Below, in pieces: positions 1-13,795 of a DNA stretch of 64,000 nucleotides. Within the stretch, counting starts at the first letter, position 1; each line of letters opens with the position of its first letter. The notes under the pieces are model-generated. The model ran no database searches and had not been told where the DNA came from. It saw only the letters and a list, made by a program, of their open reading frames with translations. This DNA is from CADEEN01 sp963840805 (GTDB lineage Bacteria > Pseudomonadota > Gammaproteobacteria > Burkholderiales > Burkholderiaceae_C): NCBI GenBank assembly GCA_963840805.1, contig CAWJAJ010000017.1:1240001-1304000 (forward strand), in the 5' to 3' direction. Position numbers and translations under genes: made by a program.

Positions 1-24
1 GTTCGATCCGCGCCATGGGCACCA
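1..24 (+). tRNA. 3' end of a tRNA, probably tRNA-Thr (partial)
   Basis: The window opens inside a tRNA. A T-loop (TTCGATC) is followed by the 3' half of the T-stem, the 3' acceptor strand CATGGGC, a discriminator A and an encoded CCA ending at 24. The anticodon lies outside the window. Threonine is inferred only from the usual betaproteobacterial order (tyr-gly-thr tRNAs, then tuf). Other identities are possible. Confidence 0.6.
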
Positions 25-92
25 GAGGTATGTAGGTAGGACAGTCGGGCGGTCGCGACGCGAGCCCTTGTCTTTCTGTTGGAGAACTCAAA

Positions 93-1284
<1,192 letters not shown>

Positions 1285-1302
1285 GGGTGAGTTTGTCGCT
1301 GC

Positions 1303-1378
1303 AGGGGCATAGCTCAATTGGCAGAGCGTCGGTCTCCAAAACCGAAGGTTGGGGGTTCGAGACCCTCTGCCCCTGCCA
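1303..1378 (+). tRNA. trpT: tRNA-Trp (anticodon CCA)
   Basis: This is a 76-nt cloverleaf with acceptor AGGGGCA pairing with TGCCCCT. The anticodon stem-loop CGGTCTCCAAAACCG has anticodon CCA. The T-loop is TTCGAGA and the CCA end is encoded. It is very close to E. coli tRNA-Trp as I know it. It lies between tuf and secE, the usual place in this group, and is probably co-transcribed with both. Confidence 0.97.
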
Positions 1379-1513
1379 GACGCTGAATCTGTCGATCCGA
1401 AAGAACCGCGTCTCAGCCAACCGAATGACCGGCGCGCAGGTGGTGAAAGCCACCGGCGGGCCAAGGTTTCCGATAGACGACCTCGCTGAACGGCGCAGTT
1501 TGCGATGCATGTG

Positions 1514-1904
1514 ATGAGTACCGGTACCCCCCAAGTCGAAACGGTTTCCACCGGCGGCGGACAAGGCCAAGCTGGCCGTGGCCGCGCTGCTGGTGATTGG
1601 TGCCGTGGCGGCGTACTACCTGATCAAGCAGGCCGACTGGATGCGCTGGGTGCGCGCTGATCGTGCTGTTGCTGGCGGCGGCCGCGACTGTTCTTCACCG
1701 CCGAGATCGGGCAAGCAGTTGCTGGCCTTCGGCCGCGACGCCTGGCGCGAAACGCAAAAGGTCGTCTGGCCCACCCGCAAGGAAGCCATGCAGATGACCG
1801 GCTACGTGTTTGCCTTCGTCTTCGTGATGGCGCTGTTCCTGTGGCTGACCGACAAGACGCTGGAGTGGGTGCTGTACGACCTGGTCCTGGGCTGGAAGCG
1901 CTGA
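1514..1904 (+). CDS. secE: Preprotein translocase subunit SecE, frame interrupted at several points
   Basis: SecE is the small essential clamp subunit of the SecYEG channel in the inner membrane. Pieces of a normal SecE of about 125 residues are readable in different frames. The N-terminus MSTGTPQVETVSTGG precedes an extra G near 1558. DKAKLAVAALLVIGAVAAYYL forms the first membrane segment. The middle segment ALIVLLLAAAATV is out of frame between about 1650 and 1710. The conserved core GKQLLAFGRDAWRETQKVVW, with PTRKEA and the last membrane helix, ends in LVLGWKR. At least three indels are needed. The true start is ATG 1514; in-frame ATG 1505 is an alternative. Gene order with nusG is standard. 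Sequence error is much likelier than loss, because no other secE is seen. Confidence 0.85.
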
Positions 1905-1917
1905 GAGAAAGTTGTCC

Positions 1918-2510
1918 ATGAGCGAAACCCAAGCTGTACCTGCCACCCCCTCTGCCGCGCCGGCCGCACCCGTATCCGCGCTGCGCTGGTACGTGGTGCA
2001 CGCCTACTCGGGCATGGAGAAGGCCGTCGAGCGCAACCTGCGCGAGCGCATCGACCGTTCCGGCATGCAGGCCAAGTTCGGCCGCATCCTGGTGCCGACC
2101 GAAGAGGTGGTCGAGCTGAAGAACGGCAAGAAGTCGGTCTCCGAGCGCCGCTTCTTCCCCGGCTACGTGCTGGTCGAGATGCTGATGGACGACGAAAGCT
2201 GGCACCTGGTCAAGCACACCAGCAAGGTCACCGGTTTCGTCGGCGGCGCGAAGAACCGGCCGTCGCCGATCTCCGAAGCCGAGGTCATGAAGATCGTCAA
2301 CCAGATGCAGGAAGGCATCGAGAAGCCGCAAGCCCGAAGGTCGAGTGGCAGGTGGGCGAGCTGGTGCGCGTGAAGGAAGGCCCGTTCACCGATTTCAACG
2401 GCGCCGTCGAAGACGTGAACTACGAGAAGTCGAAGGTGCGGGTCAGCGTGACGATCTTCGGCCGTGCGACGCCGGTCGAACTCGATTTCGCGCAGGTCGA
2501 GAAGATTTGA
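1918..2510 (+). CDS. nusG: Transcription termination/antitermination factor NusG, one frameshift
   Basis: NusG binds RNA polymerase and links it to Rho or to the ribosome. The NGN domain is clear (RWYVVHAYSGMEKAVERNL near residue 24, and FFPGYVLVEM). The C-terminal KOW domain (VRVKEGPFTDFNGAVEDV to VELDFAQVEKI) is in another frame. About one base is missing, or two are extra, near 2327-2341, where EGIEKP should run into PKVEWQVGELV. ATG 1918 is preferred over an in-frame TTG at 1912 because AGAGAAAG lies 7-8 bases before it. It follows secE with a 13-base gap, the usual secE-nusG pair. Confidence 0.92.
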
Positions 2511-2635
2511 ATTGATTCGTCGCCGTTCCCGCCGCAGCCCCGGGATCGACGACTTGAGCCAGCAGGGCTGAGTGGACGAGGAGCTGGTCGGTTCTCGCAA
2601 ATCGGCTGGCGTTCGAACTCGATAGGAGTGCCAAT

Positions 2636-3067
2636 ATGGCAAAGAAGATCGTCGGCTTCATCAAGCTGCAGATTCCGGCGGGCAAGGCCAATCCTTCGCC
2701 GCCGGTCGGCCCCGCGCTGGGCCAGCGCGGCCTGAACATCATGGAGTTCTGCAAGGCGTTCAACGCCCAGACCCAGGGCATGGAGCCCGGCCTGATGTTG
2801 CCGGTGGTGATCACCGCGTTCGCCGACAAGTCCTTCACCTTCATCCTGAAGACGCCGCCGGCCACCGTGCTGATCAAGAAGGCGATCAAGCTGGAGAAGG
2901 GCTCGGGCAAGCCGCACCTCGACAAGGTCGGCAAGCTGACGCGCGCGCAGGTCGAAGAGATCGCCAAGACCAAGATGAAGGACCTGACCGCCGCCGACCT
3001 GGACGCGGCGGTGAAGACCATCGCCGGCTCCGCCCGCTCGATGGGCGTGACGGTGGAAGGAGTCTGA
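2636..3067 (+). CDS. rplK: 50S ribosomal protein L11
   Basis: At 143 residues this is a normal L11 (E. coli has 142). L11 forms the GTPase-associated centre on 23S rRNA and is needed for RelA activation. The N-terminal proline-rich segment QIPAGKANPSPPVGPALGQ, the thiostrepton-site region, is intact. The C-terminal RNA-binding helix ends AGSARSMGVTVEGV. AGGAG lies at 2624-2628, before the ATG. The 125 bases between nusG and this gene show no clear promoter or terminator. rplA follows after two bases, so the pair is translationally coupled. Confidence 0.97.
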   Translation: MAKKIVGFIKLQIPAGKANPSPPVGPALGQRGLNIMEFCKAFNAQTQGMEPGLMLPVVITAFADKSFTFILKTPPATVLIKKAIKLEKGSGKPHLDKVGKLTRAQVEEIAKTKMKDLTAADLDAAVKTIAGSARSMGVTVEGV

Positions 3068-3069
3068 AC

Positions 3070-3780
3070 ATGGCCAAGCTGACCAAGAAAGCCAAGGCCC
3101 TGCAGGGCAAGGTCGACAGCCTGAAGCTGTACCCGGTGGCCGACGCGCTGAGCCTGGTCAAGGAACATGCGACCGCCAAGTTCGACGAGTCGATCGACGT
3201 CGCGGTGCAGCTCGGCATCGACGCCAAGAAGTCCGACCAGGTCGTGCGCGGCGCCGTCGTGCTGCCCAACGGCACCGGCAAGACCAAGCGCGTGGCGGTG
3301 TTCGCCCAAGGCGCCAAGGCCGAAGAGGCCAAGGCCGCCGGCGCCGACATCGTCGGCATGGACGACCTGGCCGCCGAGATCAAGGCCGGCAAGATGGACT
3401 TCGACGTCGTCATCGCCTCGCCCGACACGATGCGCGTCGTCGGCACGCTCGGCCAGATGCTGGGCCCGCGCGGCCTGATGCCGAACCCGAAGGTCGGCAC
3501 CGTCACGGCCGACGTGGCGCAAGCCGTGCGCAACGCCAAGGCCGGCCAGGTGCAGTTCCGCGTCGACAAGGCCGGCATCGTGCACGCCACGATCGGCCGC
3601 CGCTCGTTCGACAGCGACAAGCTGCAGGGCAACCTGCGGGCGCTGATCGATGCGCTGAACAAGGCCAAGCCGGCATCGAGCAAGGGCATCTACCTGCGAA
3701 GGTGGCGCTGTCTTCGACGATGGGCGTGGGCGCCCGTGTGGATGTGGCGACGATCGCCGCCGCGCCGCGCGCAGGCCTGA
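3070..3780 (+). CDS. rplA: 50S ribosomal protein L1, frameshifted near the C-terminus
   Basis: L1 forms the mobile stalk at the tRNA exit site and represses its own operon by binding the leader. Residues 1-210 read normally, including MLGPRGLMPNPKVGTVT. After KGIYLR the DNA reads ctgcgaaggtggcg, with one base missing near 3698. Restored, it gives KVALSSTMGVGARVDVATIAA, the normal L1 end. Downstream the restored frame stays open to 3857, while the uncorrected frame stops at 3780, so a second small error near the stop is likely. The true end is therefore uncertain between about 3770 and 3857. Confidence 0.92.
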   Translation: MAKLTKKAKALQGKVDSLKLYPVADALSLVKEHATAKFDESIDVAVQLGIDAKKSDQVVRGAVVLPNGTGKTKRVAVFAQGAKAEEAKAAGADIVGMDDLAAEIKAGKMDFDVVIASPDTMRVVGTLGQMLGPRGLMPNPKVGTVTADVAQAVRNAKAGQVQFRVDKAGIVHATIGRRSFDSDKLQGNLRALIDALNKAKPASSKGIYLRRWRCLRRWAWAPVWMWRRSPPRRAQA

Positions 3781-4014
3781 GAGAAGGATTGGTGGGCTGC
3801 AGCCGGGCGACCGACTGCAGGCCGTCAAAGACCGCTGGTGGAGTGAAAGCTCCTTAAGCAAGGACGCCGGGCGATGAACCCGGTGTGCGAAGCCAGCGCA
3901 GATGGCGTCCCCGCTGTCGAAGAAGACCTCAGGGTTCTCCGAGATGGCAAGGTCGCTGGGTGTGGCGAAGAGGTCGCAAGGCCTCGACGACACGTTTTGA
4001 GTGAGGAGCAGACC
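3781..4014 (+). promoter_or_regulatory. Probable L10 (rplJL) leader RNA
   Basis: The 230 bases before rplJ hold no plausible gene but much pairing. CTGCAG repeats flank a loop, and GGAGTGAAAGCTCC forms a small hairpin near 3840-3853. GGACG (3862) can close with CGTCC (3906) around an inner CCGGG/CCCGG hairpin at 3867-3883. In other bacteria L10-L12 binds such a leader to repress rplJL. The function here is inferred from position and structure. Confidence 0.55.
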
Positions 4015-4545
4015 TTGAGTCTCAATCGCAACGAGAAAGCAGCCGTCGTGACGGATGTGGCCGCGCAAGTCGCGCGTTCGCAGACGTTGGCGCTGGCCGA
4101 GTACCGTGGCCTCACCGTGGAACACATGAACAAGCTGCGCGTCGACGCGCGCGCCAAGGGTGTGTATCTTCACGTGCTGAAGAACACCCTGGCCCGCCGC
4201 GCCGTTGCCGGCACGCCGTTCGAGTGCGCCGCGGAGCCATGTCCGGCCCGCTGATCTACGGCTTTTCGGAAGACGCTGTCGCCGCGGCCAAAGTCATCGC
4301 CGACTTTGCCAAGGGCAACGACAAGCTGATCGTCAAGGCGGGTGCCTATGCGGGCAAGGCCCTGGACGCGAACGGCGTGAAGGCGCTGGCCGCGATCCCG
4401 AGCAAGGAAGTCCTGCTGGCCCAGTTGCTCGGCCTGATGCAGTCGCCGATCTCGCGCCTGGCGCGCGTGCTGGCGGCCATCGCCGAGAAGAAGGGTGGCG
4501 GCGCGGAAGCCGCCCGCCGCAGCCGCTGAAGCCACTGCGGCCTGA
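4015..4545 (+). CDS. rplJ: 50S ribosomal protein L10, two frameshifts
   Basis: L10 is the base of the ribosomal stalk and carries L7/L12 dimers. It starts at TTG 4015 with GAGGAG six bases upstream (MSLNRNEKAAVVTDVAAQVA). The first frame runs to AVAGTPFE and breaks near 4222, where one base seems missing. The next frame gives MSGPLIYGFSEDAVAAAKV through LLGLMQSPISRLARVLAAIA. It breaks again near 4510, where restoring one base gives an Ala-rich tail APAAAEATAA and a TGA at 4543-4545. The repaired length is about 176 residues. As an essential single-copy gene it is likely intact in the cell. Confidence 0.9.
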
Positions 4546-4589
4546 ACGATCAACTCCCAAACCTATCTACTGAACCCGAGGAAACCCAA

Positions 4590-4964
4590 ATGGCATTCGA
4601 CAAAGACGCTTTCATGACCGCGCTGGACAGCATGTCCGTGATGGAACTCAATGACCTGGTCAAGGCCATCGAAGAGAAGTTCGGCGTGTCCGCCGCCGCG
4701 ATGGCCGCCCCGGCGGCCGGTGGTGGTGCTGCCGCCGCCGTGGTCGAAGAGAAGACCGAATTCAACGTGATGCTGCTCGAGGCCGGCGCCAACAAGGTGT
4801 CGGTCATCAAGGCCGTGCGCGAACTGACGGGCCTGGGCCTGAAGGAAGCCAAGGACCTGGTCGACGGCGCGCCGAAGGCCGTCAAGGAAGGCATCGCCAA
4901 GGCCGACGCCGAAGCGGCGCTGAAGAAGCTGGTCGACGCCGGCGCCAAGGCCGAAATCAAGTAA
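4590..4964 (+). CDS. rplL: 50S ribosomal protein L7/L12
   Basis: At 124 residues this is the multicopy stalk protein that recruits translation GTPases. The N-terminal dimerisation helix pair MSVMELNDLVKAIEEKFGVS is followed by an alanine/glycine-rich hinge at about residues 31-52. The globular C-terminal domain has VIKAVRELTGLGLKEAKDLV. AGGAAA precedes the ATG. It is 44 bases after rplJ. A strong hairpin sits just after the stop. Confidence 0.97.
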   Translation: MAFDKDAFMTALDSMSVMELNDLVKAIEEKFGVSAAAMAAPAAGGGAAAAVVEEKTEFNVMLLEAGANKVSVIKAVRELTGLGLKEAKDLVDGAPKAVKEGIAKADAEAALKKLVDAGAKAEIK

Positions 4965-4974
4965 GACGGAAGGC

Positions 4975-5007
4975 GGGCGCGGAGCGCATGTGCGCCCCGC
5001 GCCCTTT
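4975..5007 (+). terminator. Strong hairpin after rplL, probable attenuator before rpoB
   Basis: GGGCGCGG (4975-4982) and GCGCA (4984-4988) pair with TGCGC (4991-4995) and CCGCGCCC (4997-5004). This gives 13 bp with one mismatch, followed by only three T. A second hairpin, CGGGCCTTGCGGCCCG, follows at about 5015-5030. In E. coli a partial terminator and an RNase III site lie at the same place. Attenuation here is an inference. Confidence 0.6.
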
Positions 5008-5249
5008 CCGGGGACGGGCCTTGCGGCCCGCTTTCCGGAGAGCACCGACAAGGCCAGCGCGCTGCCTTTGTCAGTGTTCTCTGATCCGACTGCAGAGAAC
5101 GGGTTTGGCCGGACTGAGGTGCAACGCCTCGGTTGTCCGCCAGCGGCAGGTAGTGGCCTGCCACCAAGCCATCGCGCGCAATGCGCGAGCAGCCAGTCGC
5201 CGATGAACGCGGGCTAGGCCGGCACGCGTTCTCGACCACGGAGTGTTCA

Positions 5250-9376
<4,127 letters not shown>

Positions 9377-9377
<1 letters not shown>

Positions 9378-9508
9378 TGGCCCACCCCCGAAGCGGCTTT
9401 GCCGCCTCCCCCTCAAGGGGCGACGCCAGCGGACCGGCCAAGCCGGATCCGCGGCGTCCGCTTGGCAACTCGGTTCAATCATTTTCAGGATCTAGGAGAA
9501 ACCCATGA
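9377..9508 (+). other. Short open frame bridging the rpoB stop and rpoC start in repeat-like DNA
   Basis: An open frame of 43 codons begins at an ATG overlapping the rpoB stop (TGATG). It ends at a TGA overlapping the rpoC start (ATGA). The peptide MAHPRSGFAASPSRGDASGP and on looks like translated repeat DNA, not a folded protein. It also contains an AGGAG that serves rpoC. The same arrangement is seen at 56740-56835 and 58525-58704. Expression is unproven. Confidence 0.35.
9393..9458 (+). repeat. Three consecutive hairpins between rpoB and rpoC (REP-like element)
   Basis: GCGGC-TTT-GCCGC lies at 9393-9405 and CCCC-TCAA-GGGG at 9409-9420. A long stem follows: GACGCC, GCGGA and CCGGC (9422-9438) pair with GCCGG, TCCGC and GGCGTC (9442-9458), with one bulged A on each side. 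The look is that of dispersed GC-rich intergenic elements common in this order. It may act as an RNA processing or stability element. Confidence 0.6.
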
Positions 9509-12500
9509 AGGGACTACTCGACCTTTTCAAGCAGTTCACCCCGGATGAGCATTTCGATGCCATCAAGATCGGCCTGGCTTCTCCGGAGAAGATCCGCAGC
9601 TGGTCGTTCGGCGAGGTGAAGAAGCCCGAGACCATCAACTACCGCACCTTCAAGCCGGAGCGCGACGGGTTGTTCTGCGCCAAGATCTTCGGCCCGATCA
9701 AGGACTACGAGTGCCTGTGCGGCAAGTACAAGCGCCTGAAGCACCGTGGCGTGATCTGCGAGAAGTGCGGCGTCGAAGTCACGCAGACCAAGGTGCGGCG
9801 CGACCGCATGGGCCACATCGACCTGGCCGCGCCGTGTGCGCACATCTGGTTCCTGAAGAGCCTGCCGAGCCGCCTGGGCCTGGTGCTCGACATGACGCTG
9901 CGCGACATCGAGCGCGTGCTGTACTTCGAGGCCTACGTCGTCGTCGATCCGGGCATGACGCCGCTGAAGAAGTTCTCGATCATGAGCGAGGACGACTACG
10001 ACGCCAAGCGCACCGAGTACGGTGACGAGTTCATCGCGCTGATGGGCGCCGAGGGCATCAAGAAGCTGCTCGAGGAAATGGACCTGGACGTTGAGATCGA
10101 CAAGATCCGCAACGACATGACCGGCTCCGAGCTGAAGATCAAGAAGAACTCCAAGCGCCTGAAGGTGATGGAGGCCTTCAAGAAGTCCGGCATCAAGCCG
10201 CAGTGGATGGTGATGGAGGTGTTGCCGGTGCTGCCGCCGGATTTGCGTCCGCTGGTGCCGCTGGACGGCGGCCGCTTCGCGACCTCCGACCTGAACGACC
10301 TGTACCGCCGCGTCATCAACCGCAATAACCGTCTGGCGCGGCTGCTGGAGCTCAAGGCACCGGAGATCATCGTGCGCAACGAGAAGCGCATGCTGCAGGA
10401 GGCGGTCGATTCGCTGCTCGACAACGGCCGCCGCGGCAAGGCGATGACCGGTGCGAACAAGCGCGCACTCAAGTCGCTGGCCGACATGATCAAGGGCAAG
10501 AGCGGCCGTTTCCGTCAGAACCTGCTGGGCAAGCGCGTCGACTACTCCGGCCGCTCGGTCATCGTCGTCGGCCCGACCTTGAAGCTGCACCAATGCGGCC
10601 TGCCCAAGCTGATGGCGCTCGAGCTGTTCAAGCCCTTCATCTTCTCGCGCCTGGAAGCGATGGGGATCGCGACCACGATCAAGGCAGCGAAGAAGGAGGT
10701 CGAGTCCGGCACGCCGGTGGTGTGGGACATCCTCGAAGAAGTCATCAAGGAGCACCCGGTGCTCTTGAATCGCGCACCGACGCTGCACCGTTTGGGCATC
10801 CAGGCCTTCGAGCCGGTGCTGATCGAGGGCAAGGCGATCCAGCTGCATCCGCTGGTCTGTGCCGCTTTCAATGCCGACTTCGACGGCGACCAAATGGCCG
10901 TGCACGTGCCACTGTCGATCGAAGCGCAGATGGAGGCCCGCACGCTGATGCTGGCATCCAACAACGTGCTTTTCCCGGCCTCGGGCGAGCCGTCGATCGT
11001 GCCTTCGCAAGACGTCGTGCTGGGCCTGTACTACGCCACGCGCGACCGCATCAACGCCAAGGGCGAAGGCATGATATTCGCCGACATCGCCGAGGTGCAG
11101 CGTGCGCTGGACAACGCGCAGGTCGAGGTCACTGCCAAGGTCGCCGTGCGGCTGACCGAGTGGGTCAAGGATGCGAACGGCGAATTCATGGCCGAGACCA
11201 AGTTGGTCGACACGACGGTCGGCCGTGCCCTGCTGTCGGAGATCCTGCCCAAGGGGCTACCGTTCTCCAACATCAACAAGGCGCTGAAGAAGAAGGAGAT
11301 CAGCAAGCTGATCAATGTGTCCTTCCGCAAGTGCGGCCTGAAGGAAACCGTGGTGCTGGCCGACAAGCTGCTGCAAGCGGGTTTCCGCCTGGCAACCCGC
11401 GCCGGCATTTCGATTGGCATCGACGACATGCTGGTGCCCAAGGAGAAGCCGGGCCTGATCGAGCGCGCTGAGAAGGAGGTCAAGGAAATCGAGCAGCAGT
11501 ACGTCTCGGGCCTCGTGACTGCGGGGGAGCGCTACAACAAGGTCGTCGACATCTGGGGCAAGACCGGGGACGAGGTCGGCCGCGTGATGATGGGCCAGCT
11601 TGCCAAGCAGAAGGTCATTGACCGCCACGGCATGGAGGTCGAGCAGGAGTCGTTCAATTCGATCTACATGATGGCCGATTCGGGTGCTCGCGGCAGCGCG
11701 GCGCAGATTCGCCAGCTGGCCGGCATGCGCGGCCTGATGGCCAAGCCCGACGGTTCGATCATCGAGACGCCGATCACGGCGAACTTCCGTGAAGGCCTGA
11801 ACGTGCTGCAGTACTTCATCTCCACCCACGGCGCCCGCAAGGGCCTGGCGGACACGGCGTTGAAAACGGCCAACTCGGGCTACCTCACGCGCCGCCTGGT
11901 CGACGTGACGCAGGATCTCGTGGTGATCGAAGAGGATTGCGGCACGCAAAACGGCATGAACATGCGTGCGCTGGTCGAAGGCGGCGAAGTCATCGAGAGC
12001 TTGCGCGACCGCATCCTCGGTCGCGTCGCGGCGGTCGACGTGCTGCACCCGGAGACCCAGCAGGCGCTGGTGCCGGCCGGCGAGATGCTCGACGAGGAAA
12101 CGCTCGACGTGACCGAGGCTGCGGGTGTCGACGAAGTCAAGGTGCGCACGCCGCTGACATGCGGTACGCGGTTCGGCCTCTGCGCTCGCTGCTATGGCCG
12201 CGACCTCGGCCGCGGTGGCCTGGTCAACGTCGGCGAGGCCGTCGGCGTGATCGCGGCGCAATCGATCGGCGAGCCGGGCACGCAGTTGACGATGCGCACC
12301 TTCCACATCGGGGGCGCGGCGTCGCGTGCGGCCGTGGCCAACAACGTCGAGGCCAAGTCCGACGGCCACGTCGGTTTCAACACCACGATGCGCTACGTCA
12401 CGAACGGCAAGAGCGAACTCGTGGTGATCTCGCGTTCCGGCGAAATCATCGTGCTCGATCCGCATGGGCGCGAGCGCGAGCGGCACAAGGTGCCGTATGG

Positions 12501-13749
12501 CGCCTTGCTCAATGTCAGGCCCGACCAGCCGATCAAGGCCGGCACGGTGCTGGCCAGTTGGGATCCGCTGACGCGCCCGATCATCACCGAGTTCGCCGGC
12601 CGGGCGAAGTTCGAGAACGTCGAGGAGGGCGTCACCGTCGCCAAGCAGGTCGACGAGGTGACCGGGCTGTCGACATTGGTGGTGATCGACCCGAAGCGCC
12701 GTGGTGCTGCCAAGGTGGTGCGCCCGCAGGTCAAGTTGCTCGATGCCAGCGGTCACGAGGTCAAGATCCCAGGGACCGACCACTCGGTCACGATCGGCTT
12801 CCCGGTGGGCGCGCTGGTCCAGATCCGCGATGGCCAAGACCTGGCGCCGGGCGAGGTGCTGGCGCGCATCCCGATGGAGGGCCAGAAGACGCGCGACATC
12901 ACCGGCGGCTTGCCGCGGGTGGCCGAGCTATTCGAGGCGCGCAGCCCGAAGGATGTCGGCACGCTGGCAGAGATCACCGGCACGGTGTCGTTCGGCAAGG
13001 AGACCAAAGGCAAGAACCGCCTGCAGATCACCGACCCGGAGGGCAAGGTGCACGAGGAGCTGGTTGCCAAGGAAAAGAATATCCTGGTCCACGAAGGCCA
13101 AGTGGTCAACCGCGGCGAACTCGTAGTCGACGGCTCGGCCGATCCGCAGGACATCCTGCGCCTGCTGGGGATCGAGGAACTGGCGCGCTACATCGTCGAC
13201 GAAGTGCAGGACGTCTACCGCCTGCAGGGCGTGAAGATCAACGACAAGCACATCGAGGTCATCGTGCGCCAGATGTTGCGACGCGTGCAGATCGTCAACC
13301 CCGGTGATAGCCAATACATCGCCGGTGAGCAGGTCGAGCGCTCGGAGCTGTTCGGCACCAACGACAAGCTGCGCGCCGACGGCAAGCTGCCGGCCACGCA
13401 CGCCGACGTGCTGCTGGGCATCACCAAGGCCAGCCTGTCGACCGACTCCTTCATCTCGGCGGCTTCCTTCCAGGAGACCACCCGCGTGTTGACCGAGGCT
13501 GCCATCATGGGCAAGCGCGATGAACTGCGCGGCCTGAAGGAGAACGTCATCGTCGGCCGCCTTATCCCCGCCGGCACGGGCATGGCCTTCCACGCCGCGC
13601 GCAAGGTCAAGGAAGAGATGGACGAGAGTGAGCGCCGCGCGATCGCGATGCAAGAAGCCGAGGAACTGGCGGCGGCGCAACTTGCCGCGGTCGATGCCGA
13701 GGCGGCGGCGGCACCCGCTGGGAGCGGTGCCGACGGATCGGCCGATTGA
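9505..13749 (+). CDS. rpoC: DNA-directed RNA polymerase subunit beta-prime
   Basis: The protein has 1414 residues (E. coli 1407). The N-terminal zinc ribbon CLCGKYKRLKHRGVICEKCG is complete. The Mg-binding motif NADFDGD, at NADFDGDQMAVHVPLSIEAQ, holds the catalytic aspartates. The second cysteine cluster, CGTRFGLCARCYG, is present. AGGAG precedes the ATG. The C-terminus ends in an alanine-rich tail after the omega-binding region. A good intrinsic terminator follows, closing the rpoBC operon. Confidence 0.98.
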   Translation: MKGLLDLFKQFTPDEHFDAIKIGLASPEKIRSWSFGEVKKPETINYRTFKPERDGLFCAKIFGPIKDYECLCGKYKRLKHRGVICEKCGVEVTQTKVRRDRMGHIDLAAPCAHIWFLKSLPSRLGLVLDMTLRDIERVLYFEAYVVVDPGMTPLKKFSIMSEDDYDAKRTEYGDEFIALMGAEGIKKLLEEMDLDVEIDKIRNDMTGSELKIKKNSKRLKVMEAFKKSGIKPQWMVMEVLPVLPPDLRPLVPLDGGRFATSDLNDLYRRVINRNNRLARLLELKAPEIIVRNEKRMLQEAVDSLLDNGRRGKAMTGANKRALKSLADMIKGKSGRFRQNLLGKRVDYSGRSVIVVGPTLKLHQCGLPKLMALELFKPFIFSRLEAMGIATTIKAAKKEVESGTPVVWDILEEVIKEHPVLLNRAPTLHRLGIQAFEPVLIEGKAIQLHPLVCAAFNADFDGDQMAVHVPLSIEAQMEARTLMLASNNVLFPASGEPSIVPSQDVVLGLYYATRDRINAKGEGMIFADIAEVQRALDNAQVEVTAKVAVRLTEWVKDANGEFMAETKLVDTTVGRALLSEILPKGLPFSNINKALKKKEISKLINVSFRKCGLKETVVLADKLLQAGFRLATRAGISIGIDDMLVPKEKPGLIERAEKEVKEIEQQYVSGLVTAGERYNKVVDIWGKTGDEVGRVMMGQLAKQKVIDRHGMEVEQESFNSIYMMADSGARGSAAQIRQLAGMRGLMAKPDGSIIETPITANFREGLNVLQYFISTHGARKGLADTALKTANSGYLTRRLVDVTQDLVVIEEDCGTQNGMNMRALVEGGEVIESLRDRILGRVAAVDVLHPETQQALVPAGEMLDEETLDVTEAAGVDEVKVRTPLTCGTRFGLCARCYGRDLGRGGLVNVGEAVGVIAAQSIGEPGTQLTMRTFHIGGAASRAAVANNVEAKSDGHVGFNTTMRYVTNGKSELVVISRSGEIIVLDPHGRERERHKVPYGALLNVRPDQPIKAGTVLASWDPLTRPIITEFAGRAKFENVEEGVTVAKQVDEVTGLSTLVVIDPKRRGAAKVVRPQVKLLDASGHEVKIPGTDHSVTIGFPVGALVQIRDGQDLAPGEVLARIPMEGQKTRDITGGLPRVAELFEARSPKDVGTLAEITGTVSFGKETKGKNRLQITDPEGKVHEELVAKEKNILVHEGQVVNRGELVVDGSADPQDILRLLGIEELARYIVDEVQDVYRLQGVKINDKHIEVIVRQMLRRVQIVNPGDSQYIAGEQVERSELFGTNDKLRADGKLPATHADVLLGITKASLSTDSFISAASFQETTRVLTEAAIMGKRDELRGLKENVIVGRLIPAGTGMAFHAARKVKEEMDESERRAIAMQEAEELAAAQLAAVDAEAAAAPAGSGADGSAD

Positions 13750-13772
13750 GCATCATCGGTGCGGTAGGCGGG

Positions 13773-13795
13773 GGGCGGCTTCGGCCGCCCTTTTT
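13773..13795 (+). terminator. Rho-independent terminator of rpoBC
   Basis: GGGCGGC (13773-13779), a TTCG tetraloop, GCCGCCC (13784-13790) and TTTTT. It sits 23 bases after the rpoC stop, and its T-run touches the stop codon of the convergent PIN gene. Confidence 0.92.

Noticed and set aside
1285..1514. C-terminal extension of EF-Tu copy 1 running through tRNA-Trp
   Set aside because: It arises from the one-base insertion near 1197. Copy 2 shows the real end, and the extension covers a tRNA gene.
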